64,000 bases of DNA from Alcaligenes faecalis. Its GTDB lineage: Bacteria > Pseudomonadota > Gammaproteobacteria > Burkholderiales > Burkholderiaceae_B. Shown here in pieces: positions 8,747-16,615 of this stretch. The stretch lies in assembly GCF_005311025.1 (NCBI RefSeq), contig NZ_CP031747.1:1240001-1304000 (forward strand), read 5' to 3'. The first letter of the stretch is position 1, and each line of letters opens with the position of its first letter. The notes beneath the pieces were generated by a model. It made no database searches and was not told the DNA's origin. It was given only the letters and a program-made list of their open reading frames with translations. The position numbers and the translations under genes were made by a program.

Positions 8747-9466
8747 ATGTTGCCAAACTCATCCAAACCGCAAGCCAACCAACGCGCACGCTGGCGTCGG
8801 CTGGCCATCAGGGGGCTGGTTGTGGTGCTGGTGGCGCTGCTGGGCTGGTGGGTCTGGAAATGGGCCAACGACATGGCAGGGATCAAGCGCCAGGTGCCCA
8901 AAGAGCCCATGTTGATTCCTTTGCCGCCACCGCCTCCTCCGCCGCCCGAACCCGAGCCGCCACCGGAGCCTGAAGAGCCCAAAGAAGAGGAAGTGGTCGA
9001 GCCGGAGCCTGAACCCGAGCCTACGCCGGTTGAAGAGCCCCAACCGCAGGATGAAGCGCCACCTACGCCATCGGACGATTTGTCAGACCCGATGCAGATG
9101 GACAGCGACGCCCAGGCCGGTACTGACAGTTTCAACATCAGTGCCGGACAGGGACGAGGCATGGGCGGCAGTGGCGGTGGCCGTGCAGGCAATGCCACCT
9201 ATAGCCAGTACCTGGCCTATGCGCTGCAAAAAATCCTGCGTGAGGACAGCCGCACCCGCAACTTGGTCTACCGCGTTCAGGTGCAGTTGTGGTTGACCGA
9301 AGACGGGTCCATTACCCGTGTCGCCCTGGCGCAGTCCTCGGGCGATACCGAGATTGATGAGGCCTTGGTAGCTGCCTTGCGTGAAGTCGGGCGCTTGAGC
9401 GAGCGGCCACCGGCGTCGGTAAGCATGCCTATCCGAGCCCAGGTAACGGGTCGTAGGCCCAGTTGA
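8747..9466 (+). CDS. TonB-like energy transducer
   Basis: A 239-residue protein with the layout of TonB: basic N-terminus, one transmembrane anchor (residues about 20-40, GLVVVLVALLGWWVWKW), a Pro/Glu-rich spacer including nine consecutive prolines (residues about 58-110), a Gly-rich hinge, and a C-terminal domain at about 150-235 (YSQYLAYALQ ... YRVQVQLWLTEDGSITRVAL). The C-terminal domain is closer to TonB_2/TolA-type domains than to enterobacterial TonB. It would carry energy from ExbBD across the periplasm to an outer-membrane partner, perhaps the TpsB or the porin encoded next to it. The same domain type reappears in the STN protein at 14236-14967. Confidence 0.88.
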   Translation: MLPNSSKPQANQRARWRRLAIRGLVVVLVALLGWWVWKWANDMAGIKRQVPKEPMLIPLPPPPPPPPEPEPPPEPEEPKEEEVVEPEPEPEPTPVEEPQPQDEAPPTPSDDLSDPMQMDSDAQAGTDSFNISAGQGRGMGGSGGGRAGNATYSQYLAYALQKILREDSRTRNLVYRVQVQLWLTEDGSITRVALAQSSGDTEIDEALVAALREVGRLSERPPASVSMPIRAQVTGRRPS

Positions 9467-9508
9467 TTGTCTGCCTTTTTTGACCGAATGATTTGGAGTG
9501 CGCTTTTC

Positions 9509-11227
9509 ATGAAAACCCATCCTAGTCGGCTGGCTTGCGCGGTGGCGCTGGCCTTGACCTGCACCGCTGGCCCTGTGCTGGCTCAGGCGCCATCCCAGAA
9601 CGCCACCGTTAACCTGATTCGTCTGCTGGTGCAGCAAGGCGTCTTGCCCCAGGCTCAGGCCGATGCCCTGGTGGCTCAGGCCGAGGCGGAAGCGGCCCAG
9701 GCTCGTAAAGCCGATATTGGTGCAGCAGGTGCCGCCCAGGCCCGGCCAGGTGATGTGCGTGTCACGTACATCCCGGAGACGGTGCGTGAGCAGATCCGCG
9801 AAGAAGTGAAGAATGAAGTGATGTCGCAAGCCAAGGCCGAGAACTGGGCCCAGCCCAACACCTTCCCGGACTGGGTGTCGCGCATCACGGTTGAAGGCGA
9901 TGTACGCGTGCGTAACGAGTCGCGCCTGATGGATGGCGCGAACAGTAACGAGTTGATCAACTTTGCGAAGTGGAACGACAACGGCCCCATTCCTACCGTG
10001 GTCGAAAACAAGCCCTATGGTTTGAAGATTCCTTATCTGAACAGTCGCCAGGATCGCCGCAACCTGTGGCGTATCCGTGCTCGTCTGGGTGTGAAAGCGA
10101 CGCTGTCCGAGCGTTGGGAGGCCGGTATCCGCCTGGCCACGGGCAGCGATGACAATCCGGTGTCCACTTCCGATACGCTGGGCAACGGCATGGGCAAGAA
10201 GCACCTGTGGCTGGATCAGGCCTACTTGTCTTACCGTCCTACCGATTGGGCCACTATTGTGGCGGGTCGCGCCTCCAGCCCCTTTGACTCCACGGATCTG
10301 CTGTGGTCGTCTGACTTGAATGTCGATGGGATTTCTGCTGCCTTCAAGCACGCGATGTCGGATCGTCCAGTGACCGTCTTTGGCAATCTGGGTGCCTATG
10401 CGCTGGAATACGCCAACACGCCATGGGATCGCAACAGCCTGTCCGAAGGCTCCAGCGAAAACAAATGGCTGTTGGGTGCGCAGATCGGTGCTGAATGGAA
10501 GATCAACCAGCGCAACAATCTGCGCGGCAGCGTAGCGTACTACCACTTTGACAATATCGCCGGCCAGCGCTCCAGCGCGTGTACTTTGTACTCGTCCAGC
10601 GATGTGTGTGACACAGACTGGTCGCGTCCGGCCTTCATGCAAAAGGGCAATACCGTCTTCCTCTTGCGTGACATCCGTCAGTGGTCGGCAGATCCCAAGA
10701 ACTGGAACGAATGGCAATACGTGGGCCTGGCCTCCAAGTTCAACTTGCTGGACGTGAACATGCGCTGGGATACCGAAGTCATGAATGGCTTGAACCTGCG
10801 TTTGGCCGGTAATTACGTGCGTAACCTGGCTTACGACAGCAACAAGATGGCGGATCGTGCTGGTGGTCTGCACAACATCGCCTCCAACGGTACTTACGAT
10901 GCCTCCGGTAACCCGACTGGTATCGAAAGCGGCGGCAATGCCTGGATGGTTCAAGCGACCTTGGGCAGCAGCCTGGGCTTGAAGGACAAGGGCGATTGGC
11001 TGGCTTTTGCGGGCTACAAGTACATCGAACCGGATGCCATGCCTGATGGCTATAACGACTCTTCCTTCCACTTGGGTGGCACCAATGCACGTGGCTACTT
11101 CCTGGGTGCAGGTTATGCCTTCGAGAAGAACGTAACCGGCCATCTGCGCTGGAGCAGCTCCAAGGAAGTCTATGGCGCACCGCTGTCTATCGACATCATC
11201 CAGCTTGAACTTAACGCCAGGTTCTAA
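9509..11227 (+). CDS. Putative outer-membrane porin (Porin_5-like)
   Basis: A 572-residue exported beta-barrel protein. The ATG at 9509 is preferred over an in-frame TTG at 9467 because it has GGAG 10 bases upstream and starts a proper signal peptide (MKTHPSRLACAVALAL ... VLAQ). After an Ala/Gln-rich segment and a short helical stretch (PETVREQIREEVKNEVMSQA), the protein is rich in amphipathic strands and ends in a terminal Phe (IQLELNARF). The pattern WVSRITVEGDVRVRNESR fits the putative-porin family often annotated Porin_5. It lies between TonB and the coiled-coil gene with spacings of 42 and 3 bp, so it belongs to the same transcript. Whether it is a TonB client is unknown. Confidence 0.8.
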   Translation: MKTHPSRLACAVALALTCTAGPVLAQAPSQNATVNLIRLLVQQGVLPQAQADALVAQAEAEAAQARKADIGAAGAAQARPGDVRVTYIPETVREQIREEVKNEVMSQAKAENWAQPNTFPDWVSRITVEGDVRVRNESRLMDGANSNELINFAKWNDNGPIPTVVENKPYGLKIPYLNSRQDRRNLWRIRARLGVKATLSERWEAGIRLATGSDDNPVSTSDTLGNGMGKKHLWLDQAYLSYRPTDWATIVAGRASSPFDSTDLLWSSDLNVDGISAAFKHAMSDRPVTVFGNLGAYALEYANTPWDRNSLSEGSSENKWLLGAQIGAEWKINQRNNLRGSVAYYHFDNIAGQRSSACTLYSSSDVCDTDWSRPAFMQKGNTVFLLRDIRQWSADPKNWNEWQYVGLASKFNLLDVNMRWDTEVMNGLNLRLAGNYVRNLAYDSNKMADRAGGLHNIASNGTYDASGNPTGIESGGNAWMVQATLGSSLGLKDKGDWLAFAGYKYIEPDAMPDGYNDSSFHLGGTNARGYFLGAGYAFEKNVTGHLRWSSSKEVYGAPLSIDIIQLELNARF

Positions 11228-11230
11228 GCC

Positions 11231-11944
11231 ATGAAGATATTGAACTCATCCTGGAAGCCGTGTGTGCAGCCAAGTGGGCGCAAGCCTTTTCTCATGACGC
11301 TGGGCGCGCTGCTGCTGGCGGGCCTGGGCCAATGGGCTGGCCCAGCCATGGCACAAAAATCGGATATGGAGGAGCGGCTGCGCACGCAGTTGCGCTCCAG
11401 CACGCAGCAATTGCAGCAGTTGCAAAGCCAGCAAGCGCAGTTGACGGCCGCTAAGACGGCTGCAGAAACCGAACGTGATGCGGCCCGCAAGGAGGTCGAG
11501 CAACTGAAGGCCCGTTTGGACAAGGCCAGCAAGCAGGCGCAAAGCTTGCAAGACGAGCAGGAGGGCATCAAGACCTCTGCGCGTCAGCAAGTGGCGGCAG
11601 CGCAATCGCAATTAGGCCGTGCGCGTAACGAGTTTGAAACCTTGCAGGTGCAAGCTCGTGCCACTGAAACGCAGCGTGCCAGCCTGGCGTCCAGTCTGGC
11701 CCAGCGCGAAGAGGAACTGGGACTGTGCACGGCAAAAAACAAGGAATTGTATGCAGCCGGGAAAGAAATCCTGGCGGCGTATGAGCAGTTCAGCACGGGC
11801 GACTTGCTCAAGATCCGACAACCGCTGGCCGGCTCTGCACGCGTGAAGTTCGACGAGCACGCGCAGGCGCTGGGCGACAAGCTTTATGACGGCTTGTACA
11901 CGCCCGGTGCCACGTCGTCGGAACAGCCGCCTGTCGCGCCCTGA
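11231..11944 (+). CDS. Exported coiled-coil protein
   Basis: A 237-residue protein with an N-terminal export signal (about residues 20-41, ending GPAMAQ). A long heptad-rich coiled coil spans about 45-160 (many Gln, Lys and Ala, e.g. LQQLQSQQAQLTAAKTAAE). The C-terminal segment (LCTAKNKELYAAGKEIL ... GSARVKFDEHAQAL) looks conserved rather than low-complexity. It may be a periplasmic spacer or scaffold, comparable in role, though not clearly in sequence, to the DUF3450 coiled-coil proteins that accompany other ExbBD-TonB clusters. It starts 3 bp after the porin stop codon, so it is translationally close-coupled. Confidence 0.75.
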   Translation: MKILNSSWKPCVQPSGRKPFLMTLGALLLAGLGQWAGPAMAQKSDMEERLRTQLRSSTQQLQQLQSQQAQLTAAKTAAETERDAARKEVEQLKARLDKASKQAQSLQDEQEGIKTSARQQVAAAQSQLGRARNEFETLQVQARATETQRASLASSLAQREEELGLCTAKNKELYAAGKEILAAYEQFSTGDLLKIRQPLAGSARVKFDEHAQALGDKLYDGLYTPGATSSEQPPVAP

Positions 11945-11976
11945 GCCTTATTGATTGATACCCACAAGGAATATGT

Positions 11977-12510
11977 ATGACTGACTCCCAAACCATCCAA
12001 TCCGTCTCCTTGAAGCAATTGCAGGAGTTGTTGCAACAGATGGGCTATCGCGTGACCGAGTCCGAGCAGGCTGGGAATCGCCAGCTCTTGTCGGCTTCGC
12101 AAGGCATTGGTTTTGCGCTGCGCCTGGGTAATCCTGCGCATGAGGCGGACCAGGCACTGGATTACACCTTGAGCTGCGCTTTGCGCGTTCAAGGCGAGAT
12201 GCCTGCCGGTATCGAATCGGCCTGGAATATTGGCAAGCGTTTTGCTCGCCTAGCGGTACAAGGCGAGTTTCTGGTGCTGGAAATGGACGTTATCGTGGCC
12301 GGTGGCGTTGCACCAAGCTACCTGCAAGCTACCGCTGAATTGTGGGACCGCTTGTTGCAGGAATTCCTGCTGTTTTTGCGTCAGCATGCGGCGGCGAATA
12401 ATGAAGCCCAGAGTGCCGACAAGGGTGAAGCGGTTGCTGTTCAGCCAGAAGTAGCCCAAGAGACTACTGCGCCTGTCGACGCTGAACAAACTGAAGCGGC
12501 ACAAGCTTGA
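11977..12510 (+). CDS. YbjN domain protein
   Basis: A 177-residue protein without signal peptide. Residues about 10-140 match the YbjN fold (WNIGKRFARLAVQGEFLVLEMDVIVAGGV ... LWDRLLQEFLLFLRQ, quoted as two separate parts), which resembles type III secretion chaperones. The last 40 residues are a disordered Ala/Glu/Gln tail. Being cytoplasmic and located inside an export operon, it could be a chaperone or regulator for the giant exoprotein before Sec export; that role is inference. The stop overlaps an in-frame TTG upstream of the next gene, whose ATG lies 14 bp on. Confidence 0.8.
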   Translation: MTDSQTIQSVSLKQLQELLQQMGYRVTESEQAGNRQLLSASQGIGFALRLGNPAHEADQALDYTLSCALRVQGEMPAGIESAWNIGKRFARLAVQGEFLVLEMDVIVAGGVAPSYLQATAELWDRLLQEFLLFLRQHAAANNEAQSADKGEAVAVQPEVAQETTAPVDAEQTEAAQA

Positions 12511-12524
12511 ACCAGGTGAGCACG

Positions 12525-13505
12525 ATGACACACCCCAAATTTCTGCTGCAAAGTGTGCTGGCTCTGAGCCTGTCGGCCCTGTTGGTGGGTTGTGGGAAAA
12601 ATGGCGATGCTCAAGCCCAGCAGCCGCAAGCTGCCGGGCAACAAAGCAGCGCTCCGGCATCGACGGCAAAAAGCAGTGCTGCGACGCCTGCGGTCGCCAC
12701 GCTGGGACAGGTGGTGGTCAGCCAGGACGAGTTACAGCAGTTCCTGCAGGTTTTGCCCGCAGCACAGCGTGAAGCCATGCGTAATGATCGCGTGGTGCTG
12801 GAGCAGTGGCTGCGCAGCCGCCTGGCCGAGAAAGCCGTGGTAGAGCAGGCCAAGGCTCAGGAATGGGACAAGAAGCCCGAGATACGCAGTGCCATTGAAG
12901 AAGCGCAGAATCAGGTGATCCTGCGCAGCTATCTGCAATCCGTGTCTGAACCTGCAGCGGATTACCCGTCCGAGCAGGATCTGCAAACGGCTTATCAGGC
13001 CAATCAGGATCAGTTCCAGTTGCCGGCCATGTATCGCTTGAGCCAGATCTTTTTAAGCGTGCCGGACAAGGACGAACAGGCTTTGGCGCAAGCGAAGAAA
13101 CGGGCCGATGCCTGGGTCAAGCAAATGCGCGAAGGCAAGGCGGATTTTGCGGCGCTGGCCAAAGAGCATTCGGACGAGAAAATCAGTGCCGAGCGGGGTG
13201 GCGACAATGGCTTTTTACCGATTAGCCAGTTGGTGCCAGCCATGCGTGCCACGGTTGCCAAGCTGGAACCGGGCCAGCTGAGTGATCCGATTGTGCAGGC
13301 CGATGGTGTGCATATTCTGCAGTTGACTGATCTGCGCCCGGCTAGCGTGCGTTCGCTGGAGGAAGTAAAGCCGGCGCTACGTGATGCCTTGCGTCGTCAG
13401 CGACAGCAGGAAGCAACGCAGGCCTATGTGGCTGGCATGCTGGATGCCGATACGGTAAGCGTGGATGGCAAGGTGTTGAGTCAGTTGTTGCAGCAGACCC
13501 CATAG
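12525..13505 (+). CDS. EpsD-like parvulin peptidyl-prolyl isomerase lipoprotein
   Basis: A 326-residue lipoprotein. The start ATG 12525 has AGGTGAG just upstream. The signal peptide ends in a lipobox (SALLVGC), giving a lipidated Cys near residue 24. After a Gln/Ala/Ser linker comes a SurA/PpiD-like helical part, and then a parvulin (PpiC-type) domain at about residues 165-265 (YRLSQIFLSVPDK ... ERGGDNGFLPISQLVPAM ... DGVHILQLTD). It should act in the periplasm as a chaperone or prolyl isomerase. In Bordetella the periplasmic parvulin Par27 is known to assist filamentous hemagglutinin secretion; this gene may do the same job here while being encoded inside the locus. Confidence 0.88.
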   Translation: MTHPKFLLQSVLALSLSALLVGCGKNGDAQAQQPQAAGQQSSAPASTAKSSAATPAVATLGQVVVSQDELQQFLQVLPAAQREAMRNDRVVLEQWLRSRLAEKAVVEQAKAQEWDKKPEIRSAIEEAQNQVILRSYLQSVSEPAADYPSEQDLQTAYQANQDQFQLPAMYRLSQIFLSVPDKDEQALAQAKKRADAWVKQMREGKADFAALAKEHSDEKISAERGGDNGFLPISQLVPAMRATVAKLEPGQLSDPIVQADGVHILQLTDLRPASVRSLEEVKPALRDALRRQRQQEATQAYVAGMLDADTVSVDGKVLSQLLQQTP

Positions 13506-13553
13506 TCTTGAACCCTGGGGGTGATGCTGGCTGTTTGTACCGGGCAAAATGTT

Positions 13554-13608
13554 GCAGGCAGCAGGCAGCAGGCAGCAGGCAGCAGGCAGCAGGCAGCAGG
13601 CAGCAGGC
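13554..13608. repeat. Heptanucleotide tandem repeat (GCAGGCA)x7.9
   Basis: Seven exact copies of GCAGGCA plus six bases of an eighth lie in the gap between the parvulin gene and the next gene. The unit is not a multiple of three, so a gain or loss of one copy would shift any reading frame running through it. An open frame starting at ATG 13549 does run through it and reads QAAGSRQ repeats. The better start for the downstream gene, however, is ATG 13639, outside the repeat. Confidence 0.97.
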
Positions 13609-13638
13609 CCAGGGGCAGGGCGGGTGAAGGAGAATGGC

Positions 13639-14109
13639 ATGCGATTGTGGCGGATCAGCAGTACGCATTGGGAAAAGCAGCATGAAGCCACGCCGTGGTT
13701 CAGTGCCAAAACTTCTTCCATCTCCATCTACCATGCCTCCCCTCTGGCGGCAGTGTGCGCGTATTTATTGCGCCACTGCCTGCCTCATCCAGACCTGATC
13801 CCCAGCCACCAGGCCCTGCATTCAGTCGGTGTCAGCCAGAATTTGATACGCCGTGCGCAGGTCTCGCGCCACTGGCATTTCAACCTGAAAGAAACGCGCG
13901 ACCTGACCTTGCGCTGGCGCTTGCTGGCCGACCGGCCTGTGCTGTGTGTGCCTGCCTTGAACGGGGCGAATCAATATTTGATTGATACCCGCTCGCCGCT
14001 GTTTTCCTTGATTCATCTGTACCGCCAGGATGCTCAGGCGCTGGAGCGCAGCCTGGAACAGATGCGTGAACACCTGCAGGGCGCTACGCCCTGGCTGGTG
14101 CTGCGCTAA
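13639..14109 (+). CDS. Unknown protein, possibly divergent RES-domain-like
   Basis: I do not recognise this 156-residue protein with certainty. ATG 13639 is chosen because GAAGGAG lies six bases upstream; an alternative start at 13549 would add 30 residues encoded by the heptamer repeat. There is no signal peptide or membrane segment. The opening MRLWRIS, the helix YHASPLAAVCAYLLRH and the segment VLCVPALNGANQYLIDTRS recall the order of conserved blocks in RES domains (NAD-degrading toxins). The Glu and Ser that name that family are not evident, so any such protein would be degenerate. It sits inside the secretion locus, with 133 bp before and 126 bp after it. Confidence 0.5.
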   Translation: MRLWRISSTHWEKQHEATPWFSAKTSSISIYHASPLAAVCAYLLRHCLPHPDLIPSHQALHSVGVSQNLIRRAQVSRHWHFNLKETRDLTLRWRLLADRPVLCVPALNGANQYLIDTRSPLFSLIHLYRQDAQALERSLEQMREHLQGATPWLVLR

Positions 14110-14235
14110 GGTGGCTTGGCACGTAAAGCGGGCGGGAACTGTCACTATGTTGTCATTGGGGACTTCTACAATCGCCTCGCCTCACCCCTTTTCGTTTCAC
14201 TGTCCGACGCCGCGGCTAGACCTATTAACGTGCGC

Positions 14236-14967
14236 ATGACCATGACTCAGGTGGCGATCAGTGTGGCGGTGTTACTCGGCGCTTTCTTGTTATTTGCCTG
14301 TGCAAGTCTCGCAGTTGCCCGGTCTGATGCTGACACCCTGCTAAATTCTTCCGAACGTTTGTCTTTCGACATTCAGGCTCAGCCTTTGGCTCAGGCCTTG
14401 AAAGCGTATGGTCAACGTTCTGATCTCTCTGTGCTGCTGGACGGTGCCGATCCGCAGCGACCCATGCCAGCCGTGCGCGGCGAAATGACGCGCAAGCAAG
14501 CCTTGTCCTCCTTGCTGCATGGTTCGGGCTTGCAAGCCTATTACGTGGATAACCGCTCGATTGTGATCCGCTTGCCCGATAGCAGGCCGGGCAAAGTGGC
14601 CACCGGCCAGCGCCCCTTGAATCTGAATCACATCTCGGGCGTGCGTGATGGTGCCCATGATTACAGTGCCTATGTCACCCGAGTCCAGCAGACCGTGCGT
14701 CATGCCTTGTGCCGATCACCCCAGACCCGCCCCGGCGCGTACCGGCTGGCCATGCAGCTGTGGCTGAACCCACAGGGGCAAGTGGAACGCGTGCACCTGT
14801 TGGGCTCGACCGGGCAGGCCAGCCGCGATCAGGCGATCAGTCAGGTGCTGGACTCACTGGCAATGGGCGTGGCCCCGGATGCCAGTCTGCCGCAACCCTT
14901 GGTCCTGTTGCTGGCCCCCGTTTCGGGCCATGTGCGTGACGACTGCCCTGTGCAGGCCGGGAAGTAG
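14236..14967 (+). CDS. STN domain plus TonB-like C-terminal domain protein
   Basis: A 243-residue exported or membrane-anchored protein; start ATG 14236 (ATG 14242 also possible). A hydrophobic segment spans residues 5-27. Residues 42-112 are an STN (secretin/TonB short N-terminal) domain (LSFDIQAQPLAQALKAYG ... DNRSIVIRL). Residues about 143-235 are a TonB_2-like domain (AYRLAMQLWLNPQGQVERVH) that parallels the C-terminus of the TonB-like protein at 8747-9466. STN domains of TonB-dependent transducers contact the periplasmic part of FecR anti-sigma factors, and a sigma factor and FecR follow directly (3 and 10 bp gaps). It may therefore relay the state of the machine to FecR. Confidence 0.8.
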   Translation: MTMTQVAISVAVLLGAFLLFACASLAVARSDADTLLNSSERLSFDIQAQPLAQALKAYGQRSDLSVLLDGADPQRPMPAVRGEMTRKQALSSLLHGSGLQAYYVDNRSIVIRLPDSRPGKVATGQRPLNLNHISGVRDGAHDYSAYVTRVQQTVRHALCRSPQTRPGAYRLAMQLWLNPQGQVERVHLLGSTGQASRDQAISQVLDSLAMGVAPDASLPQPLVLLLAPVSGHVRDDCPVQAGK

Positions 14968-14970
14968 ATC

Positions 14971-15525
14971 ATGTCCGAAGCACTGCGTAGCCGTTTGCGC
15001 CAAAGTCTGATCGCCCGTTACACGCATTTGCGTCGGCGGCTGGAGCGCACGATAGGTTCGCGTGAAGATGCGGCGGATGCCTTGCAGGAAACCTGGATAC
15101 GGATAGGGGGGGTAGGCAATGGAGTATCGGTGAACAATGACGAAGCCTACTTGCTGCGCATGGCCACCCATATCGCCATTGATTCCTACAAACAGCGCAA
15201 CAGCTTGCTGACTGCCATGGATCTGGACGCCTTGAGCCATATTGCCGATGACACCTTCGATACCCAGCGTTGTGCCTGGGCGCGCATCACGACGGCGCAA
15301 TTGCTGGCTGTGCTGCAGGACATGCCGATTCGTCAGCGCACGATTTTGATGGCTTCGCGGGTAGATGGTCTGACCTATGCCCAGATCGCCAAACAGTACA
15401 ATATTTCGGTTTCCCTGGTGAACAAGGAAATGATGCGCGCGCTGGACTATTTGCGACTGCGGTGCGCGGAACAATTCAATGATGCTGTGGGTGTCAGCGT
15501 CTCCGACAGCCTTACCGACGCTTAA
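14971..15525 (+). CDS. ECF sigma factor, FecI-like
   Basis: A 184-residue sigma-70 family factor with only regions 2 and 4. Region 2 reads SREDAADALQETWIRI ... NDEAYLLRMATHIAIDSYK, and region 4 DMPIRQRTILMASRVDGLTYAQIAKQYNISVSLV contains the DNA-binding helix-turn-helix (quoted from a longer domain at about residues 110-160). It starts 3 bp after the STN gene and is followed by a FecR-type anti-sigma gene, the standard FecI/FecR order. A run of seven G at 15106-15112 within region 2 is a possible slippage site. Likely targets are the promoters of this locus. Confidence 0.92.
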   Translation: MSEALRSRLRQSLIARYTHLRRRLERTIGSREDAADALQETWIRIGGVGNGVSVNNDEAYLLRMATHIAIDSYKQRNSLLTAMDLDALSHIADDTFDTQRCAWARITTAQLLAVLQDMPIRQRTILMASRVDGLTYAQIAKQYNISVSLVNKEMMRALDYLRLRCAEQFNDAVGVSVSDSLTDA

Positions 15526-15535
15526 GTTTTGCCCC

Positions 15536-16513
15536 ATGAGTTCTTCTTCCTCCTCTCCGTCTGACGCCGTGCGTACCCAAGCCAATCAATGGTGGGTGCG
15601 GCTGCATTCGGGCAGTGCCCGGCAGTCCGATGCGCAGAGCTTTCAGCAATGGCTGGAGCAAAGTCCCGAACATCGTGTGGCCTGGCAGGAGCTGACGGTA
15701 ACGATGGACACGGTAACACCTGGTTTGCAGGCCGCCAGAGACTTGTTGCCGGAATGGAAAGCTCCCGCTGCCCCACCCGTATTTACGGCCCGGCGCGCCT
15801 TCATGGGGGGAGCTTTTGCAGCCTCGGCCCTGGCGGTGGTGGGAGTGGTACATCCGCCCTGGGGCTTGTGGCCATCGTTCACGGAATTGACATCGGATTT
15901 TCGAACAGGGGTGGGCGAGCAGCGCGAGATTCAACTGGGGCAGGCCGTTGCCATTCAGATGAACACGCAAACTTGCATCAACCGTCGTGATACTGCCCAG
16001 GGGGCAGGCATTGAGCTTGTTGAAGGTGAAGTCGAAATTCGGGTGCTGGATGGAGCGACCAGCCACCTCCACGTCCAGGCTGGGCCAGGGCGCATGCAAG
16101 CGCAACAGGCACAGTTCAACGTGCGCTACACGGGGAAGAACGTAACGGTGACGTGCCTGCAAGGGCAGGTCCAGGTGCAGGCGAATCAAACCGTCACTTT
16201 GCAGGCGGGCCAGCAAACGGTTTACGACTATGAGCGCATCCACGCGGTGCAGCGCCCTAACCTGGACCAGGTCAGTTCCTGGCGACGTGGTTATCTGGCT
16301 TTTGAAGGTCAGCCTCTGGCTGATGTAGTGGAAGAATTGAACCGCTATCGGCCCGGAAAAATCGTGATTTACAGCGATAGTTTGAAGAGCCGCCCGGTGT
16401 ACTTGAGCTTGTCCATCAGCGATATGGATTTGGCCCTGGATATGCTGCGCGCCATGTCCGGCATACGGGTGCAAGAGTTGGCGGGTGGTATTGCTCTGGT
16501 AAGGCAGGCGTAG
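15536..16513 (+). CDS. FecR family anti-sigma/sigma-regulator
   Basis: A 325-residue inner-membrane regulator; ATG 15536 is chosen because the longer frame overlaps the sigma gene without family sequence. The N-terminal cytoplasmic DUF4880-type domain (WWVRLHSGSARQSDAQ ... WLEQSPEHRVAW) binds the sigma factor. A single membrane helix follows twin arginines (ARRAFMGGAFAASALAVVGV), consistent with Tat-type insertion reported for FecR-like proteins. The periplasmic FecR domain spans about 125-240, and the C-terminal STN-like domain (SWRRGYLAFEGQPLADVVEE ... DMDLALDML) about 245-320. It would sense a periplasmic signal delivered by an STN partner, here probably the protein encoded at 14236-14967 or an outside receptor. 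Confidence 0.92.
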   Translation: MSSSSSSPSDAVRTQANQWWVRLHSGSARQSDAQSFQQWLEQSPEHRVAWQELTVTMDTVTPGLQAARDLLPEWKAPAAPPVFTARRAFMGGAFAASALAVVGVVHPPWGLWPSFTELTSDFRTGVGEQREIQLGQAVAIQMNTQTCINRRDTAQGAGIELVEGEVEIRVLDGATSHLHVQAGPGRMQAQQAQFNVRYTGKNVTVTCLQGQVQVQANQTVTLQAGQQTVYDYERIHAVQRPNLDQVSSWRRGYLAFEGQPLADVVEELNRYRPGKIVIYSDSLKSRPVYLSLSISDMDLALDMLRAMSGIRVQELAGGIALVRQA

Positions 16514-16615
16514 TTACATAAAGTAACAAAATAGGCATGATTGATTTCTCGCCAGAACCAGTCTTGTAGATATGGATACGAAATCCCTCCAGTCTTAAGT
16601 CGGGAAACTCAAGCA
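16514..16615 (+). promoter_or_regulatory. Leader of the exoprotein gene with GTTAC-N5-GTAAC palindrome
   Basis: The 102 bases between fecR and the exoprotein start include an inverted repeat GTTAC-ATAAA-GTAAC (16513-16527). Its right half continues to GTAACAAAA, the complement of the TTTTGTTAC found upstream of TpsB. This may be a regulator or sigma-factor site. No confident -35/-10 pair was seen. Confidence 0.3.

Noticed and set aside
9083-11143. Long antisense open frame opposite the TonB-like and porin genes
   Set aside because: Its translation has no domain character and is explained by codon bias of the real plus-strand genes, which have signal peptide, spacer and barrel features.
13554-13608. 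Repeat array considered as CRISPR
   Set aside because: The units are contiguous 7-mers with no spacers.
15801-15870. Tat substrate interpretation of the FecR gene product
   Set aside because: The twin arginines precede a membrane helix in the middle of the protein, as in other FecR proteins; it is an anchor rather than a cleaved Tat signal.
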